Positions 21,714 to 32,665 of a stretch of 64,000 nt of DNA are shown here, piece by piece (position 1 is the first letter of the stretch; every line of letters starts with the position of its first letter). The notes beneath the pieces were generated by a model. That model did not search any database. It had not been told where the DNA came from and saw only the letters and a list, made by a program, of their open reading frames with translations. This DNA comes from Homarus americanus (taxonomy: Eukaryota; Arthropoda; Malacostraca; Decapoda; Nephropidae). Location of the stretch: assembly GCF_018991925.1 (NCBI RefSeq), contig NW_024748870.1, forward strand, positions 3,186,705-3,250,704, in the 5' to 3' direction. The position numbers and the translations under genes were made by a program.

Positions 21714-22571
21714 CGTATTACAATAAATTTATATATTACAATCAATTCTCACTTCAGATGTTACATACATATCAAAGTGCACCAGTTAACAATACCTTAA
21801 ATGCTGGGTTTGTCGAGCTCGACATTATTACTCACTTCGACCTATTAAATCATAACTGGTGATACATATACAGTACCTTACTATAATTTCCATATCAAGC
21901 TGCATATATAAAGGGCATCAATACTTTGATTAAATTAATAGTCTATACAGTGTTACTAGCACAGCAGAGATTTTTTTACTAGCTTTAAGATTTAATTAAT
22001 TTGTGGGAAGAAAGCATTCCATGTAAAAATAAAAATACTATGCATTGGTCAAGGGTGAGTGTACCAAGTTATGGCTTTTTGAATAACTAATACTGTACCT
22101 CCTTGTTTTTTCTTCAGTAAAAAGAACCGATATTATTCTAAAGCAAATGAGTTTAGCAAAGTCTAGAGCTGTTATACAACATGAGTGATACAGCAAGTAA
22201 CACCCTGTCACCTGTCTGGCCCTGGGTCTCATTACATCTCCACCATGGTGAAATACTGTAGTGGTGACACATGTAGCCACTAAAGATATCACCAGAGTAC
22301 TGTACTTTCCAAGTATGGTAACAAAGTGTAATAAATCTCAAATCAACAGGGTTGTTTACAAGTTGCATTCACTAACTGGGGGTTGCATTAATAGAAAAGG
22401 GGGATTACATTCCAAGCCACAACCAAAGTCCCCCTTTTTACAAATTTATTTTAGTGTTATTGCTTTACTTGTGTTCTACAGCATAATGTAATCAAACCAC
22501 TGAATGTTTATTTACTGATTACAATACTCAAAATTTGAATATGCAGGACAAAAGAGTATACTCCCACTCTT
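21714..22571. other. Intergenic DNA, no gene recognised
   Basis: No conserved exon or complete repeat recognised; only short random frames on both strands. Confidence 0.45.
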
Positions 22572-23629
22572 AATGAAATGTTTTAATTATGCGGTAAATT
22601 TGGTCATTTACGCGGCGAGCGACTGGAGAGGTCCAGAACGGCGCGCCATTTTTTACTCATGCCGTCCATTCTTGACCATACGCGGGAAGTGGCGCAGTGA
22701 GTGGTGCGCATTAGGTCGCTCTTACGTTATCGCTGACGTCATATGACGTATCGGACTGTGATTAGGCCACGCATCTTTACCACCCATGCATTCCCTCCGC
22801 CGCTAGCTGTGATTGGTCTAATGTAACATGACGTGCCCTGTCATCAGAGGGTAGAAGTCGCTGACCTAGCCGGGCCTGTCTCTTTGTTCTCAGTCCGCGT
22901 ATACAGTTCTCTCTTGTGCCCGCTATTCCCCTCACAATGACTTCCGCGGGATCCCCACCACCCGAGAAAAACCTTGAACCTGGCCCAAGCCATGATAATG
23001 TGAAGGAAATCATCGAGTTGGGGGAGAAAATTAAGCTCATCCTTGACAAAGACCCAGACAAGCATCGGTATGAAGTGTCTAATAACCTTCTGTCGAAAGT
23101 TATGGAGCCGTATATCCAGATCTATCTCAACAACATCAATGCTAGTCTTCAATGTAGTATTGAGGACTTCCTTGCCCGCAACCCACCACAACCACAGCCA
23201 GCCCAAGTCAGTGATCCAAGTCAGTGATAGTGACAGTGAGGATATGGACTTGTAGGGGTTTGTCTGGGAGGCCCTGCAAACCTCTGCGAGTAGTGAAAGT
23301 GATTCACAGGAGGGCAACTAATCTGCCCTCTGCCTCGGAACCAGCCGCCATGCACATGTGCCAACCCAGCTTTTCTACTAAAGTAAATGTTAAAAAACCT
23401 TATATTATTGATATTTCTCTTAATTATTAATTGTGTGTGCATACCATCATAAAATTAACATGTTATTTTTACTACAACGTACGTATTGTGTCGGAAAAAG
23501 TGGAGTTTGGGGGTCGGCCCAGTCTCGTATTTCAATTAATCCCATATGTTCTGTTATTTCATTTACGCGTTTCTCGTTTTACGCGGACCTCCACGGGTTC
23601 AATTGACCGCGTAAATCCAGACTATACTG
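22572..23629 (+). mobile_element. Tigger element, internally deleted, left end lost
   Basis: The right end CGTAAATCCAGACTATACTG is followed by TA and matches the 48020 element. The left side joins that element's interior (AATGAAATGTTTTAATTA) without the first 70 or so bases. A frame at 22937-23227 encodes the transposase N-terminus (MTSAGSPPPEKNLEPGPS) fused in frame to its C-terminus (MEPYIQIYLNNINAS..., FLARNPPQPQP), deleting both DNA-binding and DDE regions. Compare the full transposase at 54725-56622. Confidence 0.8.
22937..23227 (+). CDS. Mini-ORF: fused ends of a Tigger transposase
   Basis: An open frame of 96 codons from MTSAG (103 from the upstream MPAIP at 22916). The first 18 or so residues match the start of the Tigger protein at 56600 and the rest matches its C-terminal dimerisation-like/acidic end (KVMEPYIQIYLNNINAS; NPPQPQPAQVSDPS). 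Helix-turn-helix and catalytic parts are absent. It is probably a fossil of an internal deletion; expression is unknown. Confidence 0.45.
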   Translation: MTSAGSPPPEKNLEPGPSHDNVKEIIELGEKIKLILDKDPDKHRYEVSNNLLSKVMEPYIQIYLNNINASLQCSIEDFLARNPPQPQPAQVSDPSQ

Positions 23630-23631
23630 TA

Positions 23632-24474
23632 TAAAAATTTTCATGGTTCATTTCACAAGCACTGCAGCTGTTTCACAATTTTCAAGAATTATTATCTTAT
23701 ACGTACTCTACTTAGTTTCCAGTGCTAACATCATCTTAGTTGGGGGATATCCATTAACAATTGAGGAAGTAAAATCAATGTTTCCAAACCAAACCACCAG
23801 GTGTATGCCACATGAGACACATTATACTGTACTACGTGGGCAAGACGAGAATCATGATGCACACACACACAAATGTACATACAGTACTGTACATGTATAT
23901 GCAAACCTTCACCTGGTTTAAGTGAAATTTGATTTGTAAAGTAATTTATGTTCATGTGAATTCAATCCTTGTGCAGCCTGTGAAAGTGAGGGCAACTTGT
24001 ATATCCCTGTATCACCATACTATACACCGTCATTCATAAAATGTGTAAATATACAAAATCACAAATCAAACACAAAAACCCAACACATTTCATCTCAAAA
24101 CTACTGTACTTGGGAAAAAAATAACCATGGTAAAAATAACCATTGGGTAAAATAATGTATTAAAATTCAATCTTTGGATTAGTTGAAGATAATTTTTAAA
24201 TCAATCTTTGGCTTAAATAATTAATGATATCATGTACATTATTTTCTTCCTCTTTTTATACTCCGCAGTACAGTACTGTACAGTAATATAATCTCCAGTT
24301 AGTGTTAACTATTTATTGTGCACTTGTGTTAAGCTGGAAGACTAAAGCACTTCACTTGACTTAATTTAAGAATTTAATAACCTGGGGTAACTGAAGCTTT
24401 TAGCCAACACCATGTACAACACAGTACTACAGTATCTAAATCCCTATTAAAGTTGCAATACTAAAATTACTATA
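23632..24474. other. Intergenic DNA, no gene recognised
   Basis: No exon or element recognised. Contains a CA run near 23860 and several TACTGTA/TACAGTA words. Confidence 0.4.
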
Positions 24475-24804
24475 CAGTCAGTCCTCAACTTACGACGGGG
24501 TTAGGGACTGACGACCAAGTCGTAAGTCAAATTGGTCAAAAGTCGAAAATGCGAAAATAATACATAGAAAATCTAAAATGAGTGTCTCTTTTTCTTCTCA
24601 GCACCACGAGAACTCTCACTTTTATGCTTGCCAGCCATTTTAAAGGGAATTACATCCAAAATTTTGTCAGTACACAGCGCGATCACTAACGTCGGGACTC
24701 AAAAATATGTAATTTGAAAAATATTTTATACGACTGCGGTGGTCGTATGTCCGGGTGGTCATAAGTCGAGTACGGTAGGTCGTAAGTCGAGGAGTACCTG
24801 AGTG
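24475..24804. mobile_element. MITE with TTACGACGGGG-type ends
   Basis: 330 bp flanked by TA. The left end is CAGTCAGTCCTCAACTTACG followed by ACGGGGTTAGGGAC; the right end is GTCGTAAGTCGAGGAGTACC then TGAGTG. It shares ACTTACGACGGGGTTAGGGA with the element at 34334. No coding capacity. Confidence 0.78.
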
Positions 24805-25756
24805 TATATTTTTTTCCTTCAAATTGAGGTGCAACTTAAAAGTGTTCTACACAGCATATTTAATGAGTGACAATATTTGACATACATGCAATAAAAAAAC
24901 CCTACCTTCCACTTTGTGCAGTCTATTATCCATTAAAAAATAGCACTATGTGCAGGAAATTACCTCCCAACAAATAAGTTACATTACACTACAGACAAAT
25001 GTATATGGTCTACAATTTACTTTGTCTAAACCCAATTATCTACACCTTCTATCGTAAAAATGTACTTGTATTGTCACATCAAAGACTGATCTAACTAAAA
25101 ATTGGGAAGTTTACTGTATGCTATAACCCATTTCAAACTTGCATTAATAAATATTAAAAGCTATTATAATTTAAAAAAAATTCATGTGGCACTTATCAAG
25201 ACTCACTACATACAGTACTTACAGCAACTTGTATCATATATTACTGTACTAGAGAATAACATTTAATGCAAGTTTTTATATAATACAATGTTATACAACT
25301 GGATATTGAGCAACAGCTCAACAACTTGTGAGTTGAGTCGAGTCTTCATGGATACTGAGACTATATGGCAGACGATATGTTGGATAATGGTTTTGTACTG
25401 TTTACACAACCAAATGTGTTGTGAGCCATCTCTCTGTATCACACAAACATTGGTTCCAAGTTTAAGTGCTTCAGTGTCTCATATTTCTAAAAATAATTAA
25501 AATGCCACAAATTAATGACTAGAACAACTTAACAGCACGAGATAAACTTTGGGAATAACTCACTACTAACCTTGCCTCAGTGTTACCATAAGAGGTGAGG
25601 TGCAGCATAACCTGGGGTGATGAAGACACTGGCACAAGTGATTTCAGCAATAGGACACCTCCCTCTCTCTGCTTAATAAACCTGTGCTAAAACCTATGGC
25701 ACTTCCATCCTTACGAGACAAACACTGCCATCTTAATTGTCTCAAAGTGTCTTACA
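24805..25756. other. Intergenic DNA, no gene recognised
   Basis: AT-rich; no conserved coding segment or element seen. Confidence 0.4.
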
Positions 25757-25900
<144 letters not shown>

Positions 25901-26013
25901 GAAATAGGAATATCTTCTTCATACTAATCTAAAATAATTTGTATGGAAAGAGAATCATACTTAGCAGCTATTTCACAGGTTGACATAACATTAAGTATGC
26001 CACACTCTTTGTA

Positions 26014-26202
26014 CAGTGAAACCTCTATTTAACGGACTATTTGGAGAGGAAAGTCCATTATACTGAGGGTCCATTAGATATGAAATCTCCATCTCACGAA
26101 CTATATAGATGAAAATCCATTATATCGAGGGTCCGCTATATGTGAAATGCCCCCATCTAACGGATTATATGGAGAGAGAAGTCCGTAATATGGAGATTTC
26201 AG
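26014..26202. mobile_element. Small pogo-type MITE
   Basis: Begins CAGTGAAACCTCTATTTAAC after TA and ends near GGAGATTTCAG before TA. The interior contains repeated, mutually inverted GAGGGTCC...ATTA and AAAGTCCATTATA units. Same family as 10284, 28811 and 42432. Confidence 0.75.
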
Positions 26203-27683
26203 TATATATTATTTCAATCACATACAATACTCAGATGAAGCTAAAACTATAATATCCCAAACAAAATCTTACTGCCTTCATACTGTAGTGTATAAGTATA
26301 CAGTATAAGTTATCTCACCCACTGGCTGTATGTATGTCAGACACACCATCAATAACAGTTACAATAAAATATAATTATTTCTTATAAAACTAAACAATGT
26401 TCAACTGAAAAGATAAAGGATAGATATGATATTTAACAGAACTCATAAAAAGTCTTAAGTCTTCATGATAAAATATATTCCTATTTATATAATGAGCAAA
26501 ATAATCTTGATATGTAAATAATATGTACGCTCTATTATGACAATGCATAAATAATGTTTAGTATCATATACTTCAGTTCTGATACCATTGTGATATATTT
26601 TTTTATTAAATAAACTTCAACTTATTTGGAAATGAGGCAATTGTATCGTATGATACCACCAAAATAATGAAGACGTCCTTAATCTTTTAATTATTGTTTG
26701 CATGAAAAGTCTTAGTTTAATGCCACATTTGTATTTACTAATAGACATATTAGGCGAACAGAATAGTAAGGGCTTATCCCTGAATAGAACAGCAAGGGTG
26801 TATGTCTGAATAAATCAACTCGGCTCAATTTTCAGGCTGTACTCAATGTTTTCTTATGGGGATTGTACCATGCTGGAGACATATCCACATTGCCTGACAT
26901 CATTATCTGATAGAGGAATGCTGAAGCTATTGACAGACAGAAAATAGGAAATTGAAAAACCCTGTGATATGCCCTTGCCATTGTAAACGCCTCATATACA
27001 ATGCTCTACTTATATTTATATCCAGTATAACCCACTTCTCACTAACTAAATAATTCTCCAGGCTAATACTTCCTTCCCTCTCTCAATCCATTTACCTCAG
27101 TCTTAGTTTCCCCTTCATCCACTCATACAGTACTGTACAGTTCCTCAACATCCATTCTACCCCTACATTCATACCACATATAAATGCTATTCTGTTTCTT
27201 TATCAATCACTCCCTCCTACACTAGTCATACTTTTCTGTTTTTGTTTTTTTACTGTATATCTCTGTTCTACATTCATATAATTGGCTATGTCAAACCATG
27301 ATTTGTAAAAGCCTCTGCCACACTGTCAAGTCATAATATTTAACTTGGTAACTTTCCCTACATACATATCAACATATTCCCATTCAACAATACCCTGATT
27401 AGAGTTGATTCAATTAGCACTCTTTGTTACCTAGGAACCAATCTAGAGCTCTCAATAGGGTATATTGCTCTATATCAGTAACCCCAATATCTCCATTTTT
27501 AATTCCTCACCTGCACTGAATATTCTACCCCAAATAATCAAAATCCTGAGCCTTCACTTAGCTCTCTGTCAATCCACACTTCATGATTCTATTTGCTACT
27601 CTTAGATATAACATTACTGGTGATGTTAGAATCTTCAGCACAAACTTTCAAACTGCATTAAAAATCTGGTAGTTTTATAAGTT
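26203..27683. other. Intergenic DNA, no gene recognised
   Basis: AT-rich, no conserved exon, RNA gene or complete mobile element found by eye. Confidence 0.4.
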
Positions 27684-28477
27684 CAGTGACCCCTCGTTTA
27701 ACGAACACCTCGGTTAACGTAATTTCGATTAACGAACTGCCTTCCATAAGGATCTTCAATTCGGTTAATGAAGTTCTTACGAACCGACCTCAACATGTTT
27801 TCGCTTGCACTGACCGGGCAACCAGCTTTAGTATCAGTCCGCCAATACATTAATCGGTTCTAGGGCTTAAATTCCTTACTATTTTCGTAAATATCAAGAA
27901 GTTTATACTATTCAATAATTTTAAAAGTTTAATATTCAATTTCTTAAGTCACTAGTGACTAGTTTAATGAGCGGCATCCAGCCTCTTAACACAGCAAACA
28001 GGAGTTAGTCTCTCTCTGTTTTCACTGGAGGTAACATCTTGCTTGACTCTCTCTTCAACTAAACGCTTTTTTTCTGTGTTTCCAAGCAAATTATTGGTCA
28101 TTTTGAAATATATTTTACATATTGACAATATATAATGCAGTGCAGTGTTGATTTAAAGAAAATAATCTTGAATTACACCAAGAGAGCTAAAATTTTATGG
28201 GTGAAATGGCGCCATGGGGTGACTTCTCTTCCACCCTAATGCCTTCTCTTCTTCCTTCTCCTCCACCCCCATTCTAAATCCCATCATCATCATCATCATC
28301 ATCCAGGAGCCTTCTACAAACACACCTCAAAGTAAGTGAACTTTTCTACCATTTTTGTTGAATTTAGGAAATTTTCAGTGAGCTGGAACCAATTACCCAA
28401 AAACCCATTGAAACAATGGTTTCGGTTAACGAACGACCTTCTGGAACGGATTGAGTTCGTTAACGGAGGGGTCACTG
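27684..28477. mobile_element. MITE with TTAACGAAC-type ends
   Basis: 794 bp beginning CAGTGACCCCTCGTTTAACG and ending CGTTAACGGAGGGGTCACTG. Subterminal AACGAAC words are repeated on both sides. The flanking TA expected for this superfamily is not clear (TT on both sides). A CAT trinucleotide run lies near 28281-28303. No transposase. Confidence 0.78.
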
Positions 28478-28810
28478 TTGTTTGATCACAAAACAGTACA
28501 TAAACTGTACTTCCGGTAGTCACCTAGTTATCTTCCTTCGTACAAAATTATCAGTAGATTTTCCCCCAAATTCTGGCATTTCCTCCTCTGTATCATTTCA
28601 TTTTTAAAAGTTGAGTAGCTAACAATACTAAAACAGTACAATACAGTTTAATTGCAATCTCTGCCACCAAGCTATTAAATTGTTAACTTGTTTGTGCTGA
28701 CATACACCTATTCTTCTCGTAGAAAACCACATTACTCCCAGCAGCTTCCCCAAATGACATTTACTCTCAACATCTTTCTGTTTACTAAACCTCTTCAAAG
28801 ACAATCAATA

Positions 28811-28927
28811 CAGTGAAATACTCCTTAGAACTGACTCCCCTCTGTTAGGTGGGGGTTTTGCATCTAACAGACCCTCGATATAATGGACTTTCATATCTAT
28901 ATAGTTCGTTAGATGGAGATTTCACTG
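28811..28927. mobile_element. Small pogo-type MITE
   Basis: 117 bp: starts CAGTGAAATACTCC after TA, ends GGAGATTTCACTG before TA. The interior matches the 10284/26014 family (GACCCTCGATATAATGGACT; TATATAGTTCGTTAGATGGA). Confidence 0.8.
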
Positions 28928-30488
28928 TATTCAAGCATTATCAGAACAATCCTTAACATTTTCACAAGTTTTATTCTCATGGTAAACAACTAGCCTGTAT
29001 GTGTGTTTTAACATCATCTCACTTTCTCATCTGTAATTTCAAAATTCTTTCTCAAGTCAATATCATTCATTCTCCTTCCAACACAATTGTACACTAAAAT
29101 GCTTTTAAAATGTCTTTATTCATTTTTAAAACCATTTACTATATGAAACATGAAGCCATCTGTGCACAGTACCATCATGACTTCTGCTTCTCAATCTATT
29201 TACGAAACTTTGTAAAATTCCACTTCTCAGAAAGTCTTTCTCTGCTTAATTTTCCAGCAAATGTTCACATCTTTCAACCAATTTCCCCTTCTCTAAAACC
29301 TACATTAATTTTCATATAAATATAACTCCTCTATTTCGCATTTCTTGAAAATAATCATGCCATATATTACATGCACTGCTTGTCCCCCAAAACACTCCAT
29401 CATCTATGTCTAGTAACTTCTCCATTATTTTACTAGTGTTTTTTAGCCTCCTGCCAAAACACAATAAATATATGAAACTTTGAAAATAATCATGAGCGTC
29501 CCTTAGTTCACCCCAATGTCATGTATACCAACTTGTACTAAATCTAGTCTGATGAAAGTGTTTATTTCAGGAGGCTGGCTCAGCAAGTACAGTATATGTG
29601 TAATGTCAGATCGGTTTTAGCTCTGCAAGAATATAATGTCAGATCGGTTTTAGCTCTGCAAGAATATAATGTCAGATCAGTTTTGGCTCAAGAAGAAAGT
29701 GAAATGTCAGATCAAGCTTCCACCAGTAATGACTAGTCCAGTATTCACCCATAAACAAACATAAGCATCAGTAAAGTTGCATTTACTATCACAAATGACT
29801 CCAGTAATTAGTGATGGGGATATTACATAATTTAGTGACAAGAATCCAGAAAACAAGAAAATATCTAAACTTACTAACCCAATAATACAACAGCAATTAG
29901 ACAACACACTGACATGGCAGATATTTTTTGTCTGCCGGCTCATTGATTTATTTTTTATTGCAATATTGTTGAAATGAGAACTCAGTTGGGTGAGGATGCA
30001 CATGTATGCCGTGAGGGTGCTTTAACATCATCCTAAGTTCAGTGAAGGAGTGAGAGGAATGTTGTGCATAAACAATTTATAGAGAGAGTAAGAGGAGGAG
30101 GAAAATAAGTTGGAAAATAAGAAAAAATAAAAGCTGAATCATCTATCCCAATAAAGGGAATAATGCTTTTTTTATAATTATTAATTTGCAATGATTACAT
30201 TAGAAACCTCATGTACAAGAAATGGAATTGTCATGTACCCGGGCTAAATTTAAGTGGGTTTTTTTCTGCATTGCAATAAAAATCACAAAAACACACTCCA
30301 TATCATTCACCCACAGTTAAAGACTAGTGCAATTTTCAATAAAAAAAATCAGTGCTTAACAATTCACATCATCCTACTACAGTACAGTATATTTTAATCC
30401 TTTGTATCACTTATATAAAAGGGACTTAATATTCTTTAATCTCATAATATGTAATTAAAAAAAAATCATTTCAAACAAATATAAAGTA
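28928..30488. other. Intergenic DNA with a 33-bp minisatellite
   Basis: No gene recognised. The only clear structure is the tandem repeat at 29602-29715. Confidence 0.45.
29602..29715. repeat. 33-bp tandem repeat, about 3.4 units
   Basis: Units begin AATGTCAGATCGGTTTTAGC at 29602, 29635 and 29668; the third is diverged and a partial fourth begins at 29702. The first two are essentially identical. Confidence 0.85.
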
Positions 30489-31588
30489 CAGTCAACCCTC
30501 ACTTTACGCGGTCCCACATTCCGCGTTTCTACGTTTACGCGGTGCCCTGCCAGAACCCAGGATGCTCACATTCCGCGGTGGGTGTACCCCATTACACGGG
30601 TGAAGTATAATTTTTTTATTTAGCTCATAAAATTCATACAAATTATCCACCCAGAATATAATTTACATTGCTGGAATTCTTACAATTTGATGATCATTTT
30701 GAATATAAACATCATAGATTTTGCATTAGACATACAAATTTTAGATATAATGTTTACTCTTGAGTAAATATGTTATCTTTTGTGCAAAATATATGATATT
30801 TACAGTGGGGTATGCTATAACGAACGGATCCTACTACGAATATTCCTATAACGAACGGTTTTACCTATAAAATTGAGAATGCTATAACGAACGAAACTCC
30901 TACAACGAACATTATTTAAAAAAAAAAATTTTTTTTTTTTTTTTTACTAATTTATTGTTTTTTTATTACAAATATTAATGATATTCTTTATTTCAGGGGT
31001 TTAGATGCATATTTATGCACTTTTTTACAATTTTTACAATTTTATATTATATTTTTCAGTGTTAAGTGGTTGTATTTGGGGGCCTGGAACGGATTAATCC
31101 TATAACCAACGAATGCTATAACGAACAAGGTTCTAGAACCAATTAGATTCGTTATAGCATACCCCACTGTATATTCAAAATATTCCTGGTCTTACAAGGA
31201 ATCCAGCAATGTCAATTATATTATCCTAACTTTAGTTTGAGGTATTATTTATTACTATACCTGGTTTTCCCCCCAAAATTTCTCAGAGGGAAGAGCCAGC
31301 AGTGTAGTGTGAGAAGAGGGGGAGGGAGTCGTGTCCATTATTTGAATGGACATTAACTTGGCGACTGTATTTCTCTTAAGTATTAATTGTGCGCATGTAC
31401 CATCATAAAATTAAGATGTTATTTTTACTAGAACATAGGTACAGTATTGTGTTGGAAAAAGTGGAGTTTGGGGGTCAACTGGTCTCTATTTCATTTAATC
31501 CCATATGTTATGTTATTCACTTTACGCGTTTCTCACTTTCCGCGGTACCCTGTGGGTTACATTAACCGCGTAAAGTGAGGGTTGACTG
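30489..31588. mobile_element. Tigger-derived MITE hosting a nested MITE
   Basis: Ends CAGTCAACCCTCACTTTACG / CGTAAAGTGAGGGTTGACTG with flanking TA (30487-30488, 31589-31590). This is the MITE in the window whose ends best match the full Tigger at 54372. It contains one copy of the shared module, split by the insertion at 30803-31169. No transposase remains. Confidence 0.88.
30803..31169. mobile_element. Nested MITE inside the 30489 element
   Basis: 367 bp with ends CAGTGGGGTATGCTATAACG and CGTTATAGCATACCCCACTG, TA duplicated at 30801-30802 and 31170-31171. Removing it with one TA recreates the module sequence seen in six to eight other copies here (ATTTATATTCAAAATATTCC). The interior has AACGAAC repeats and A/T runs. 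Confidence 0.92.
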
Positions 31589-31730
31589 TACTGTACTGTA
31601 TGGCCCTAAGACATCTATCTCTTTTGAAACATCTTTTAGGTGCTAGTATTGTTCTCTTCAGATATTACTTTTCTCTGTTTAGGAACTAATTATCATTTTT
31701 CTTTTGGTATCTTTCTAATAATTTCACATA

Positions 31731-31908
31731 CAGTCAACTACTAAGGTCCGTTCGCCCCTTCCCCTGAACCACAAAACCCGAGATTTGGACTAGTGAACCT
31801 GAAGCAGTAGATTGATACATTATTCTGTCCATAAATGCTTCAGATACACGAGTCTGAATCTTTGGGTTCATGATTCAGGAGAGGCGACAGGAGTTTATTG
31901 GGTGACTG
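31731..31908. mobile_element. Foldback MITE (CAGTCAACTACT family)
   Basis: 178 bp between TA pairs. It contains CATTATTCTGTCCATAAATG and a palindromic pair of GAACC...GATTT / GAATC...GGTTC words. A second copy is at 36835. Confidence 0.75.
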
Positions 31909-32461
31909 TACAGTATTATTTATGTCTCAAGCTTTACCATGTTAACTCGTTTAAAAAAATCATCTCCATCTTTGTACCATCTCTGCTTTGCTCTCCTGTT
32001 CGATGTTTCAACTTATGCTATCTATTAGCCTGTCATTCTGTATATCCAAACACACTATGAAATATCACCCTCTATTCTCAAATCCTTCTCTTTCTTTTTC
32101 TCTGTCACTGATCTATCTCTCGCCTGAAGCTTGTCCTCAACTTTTCTTTTCTCATTCCCTGATTTACTCTATGTACTGTATCTCTTATTCTATCAGAGTA
32201 CATTTATTATTATACCTTAATTTTGAAATACAGTTCTATAATATTCAAAGCAATGTTCTATAATTTTTGTGTATTTTCTAAATCCCTATCAAGATGTCTT
32301 CAGTAAGTCTTTTAATATATTACCTTCAGCTGCTCTGTAACACTCATTTTATATATTTCCTCATACTGTACTATGTATCACCTGCTGCACCACCTACCTA
32401 TCATCATTCCTCCATCTCACTTGCATAAAACCAGCTGATGAAGCACTTTCCTGGTGGTGTG
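31909..32461 (-). other. TBC1D16 3' flank / probable 3' UTR
   Basis: Region beyond the TBC1D16 stop. A reverse-strand AATAAA (TTTATT at 32213-32218) about 245 nt after the stop is a candidate polyadenylation signal. No other gene seen. Confidence 0.4.
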
Positions 32462-32665
32462 TCAGGAAGCAGTGCTGGAAGGGTCGTTTGCAGAGGAAGA
32501 AGATGACTGGTTAAGAGGGCACGGTTTATTATCTAGATGTCCTTTACACGTCACAACAGGTACGTGGCCAGAGTCCCACATTCCTGGACCACAGAGTTCA
32601 CACAGTCCCATTAACGTGCAGGGTAAGTGGCTCATGCTACGGTACTGGTGTAGAAGTCCCCGAGC
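32462..32665 (-). CDS. TBC1D16: TBC1D16 exon 13, C-terminus and stop
   Basis: ARGLLHQYRSMSHLPCTL then LCELCGPGMWDSGHVPVV; a Ser-rich tail precedes TGA. Confidence 0.95.
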   Translation of the reverse strand, partial: ARGLLHQYRSMSHLPCTLMGLCELCGPGMWDSGHVPVVTCKGHLDNKPCPLNQSSSSSANDPSSTAS

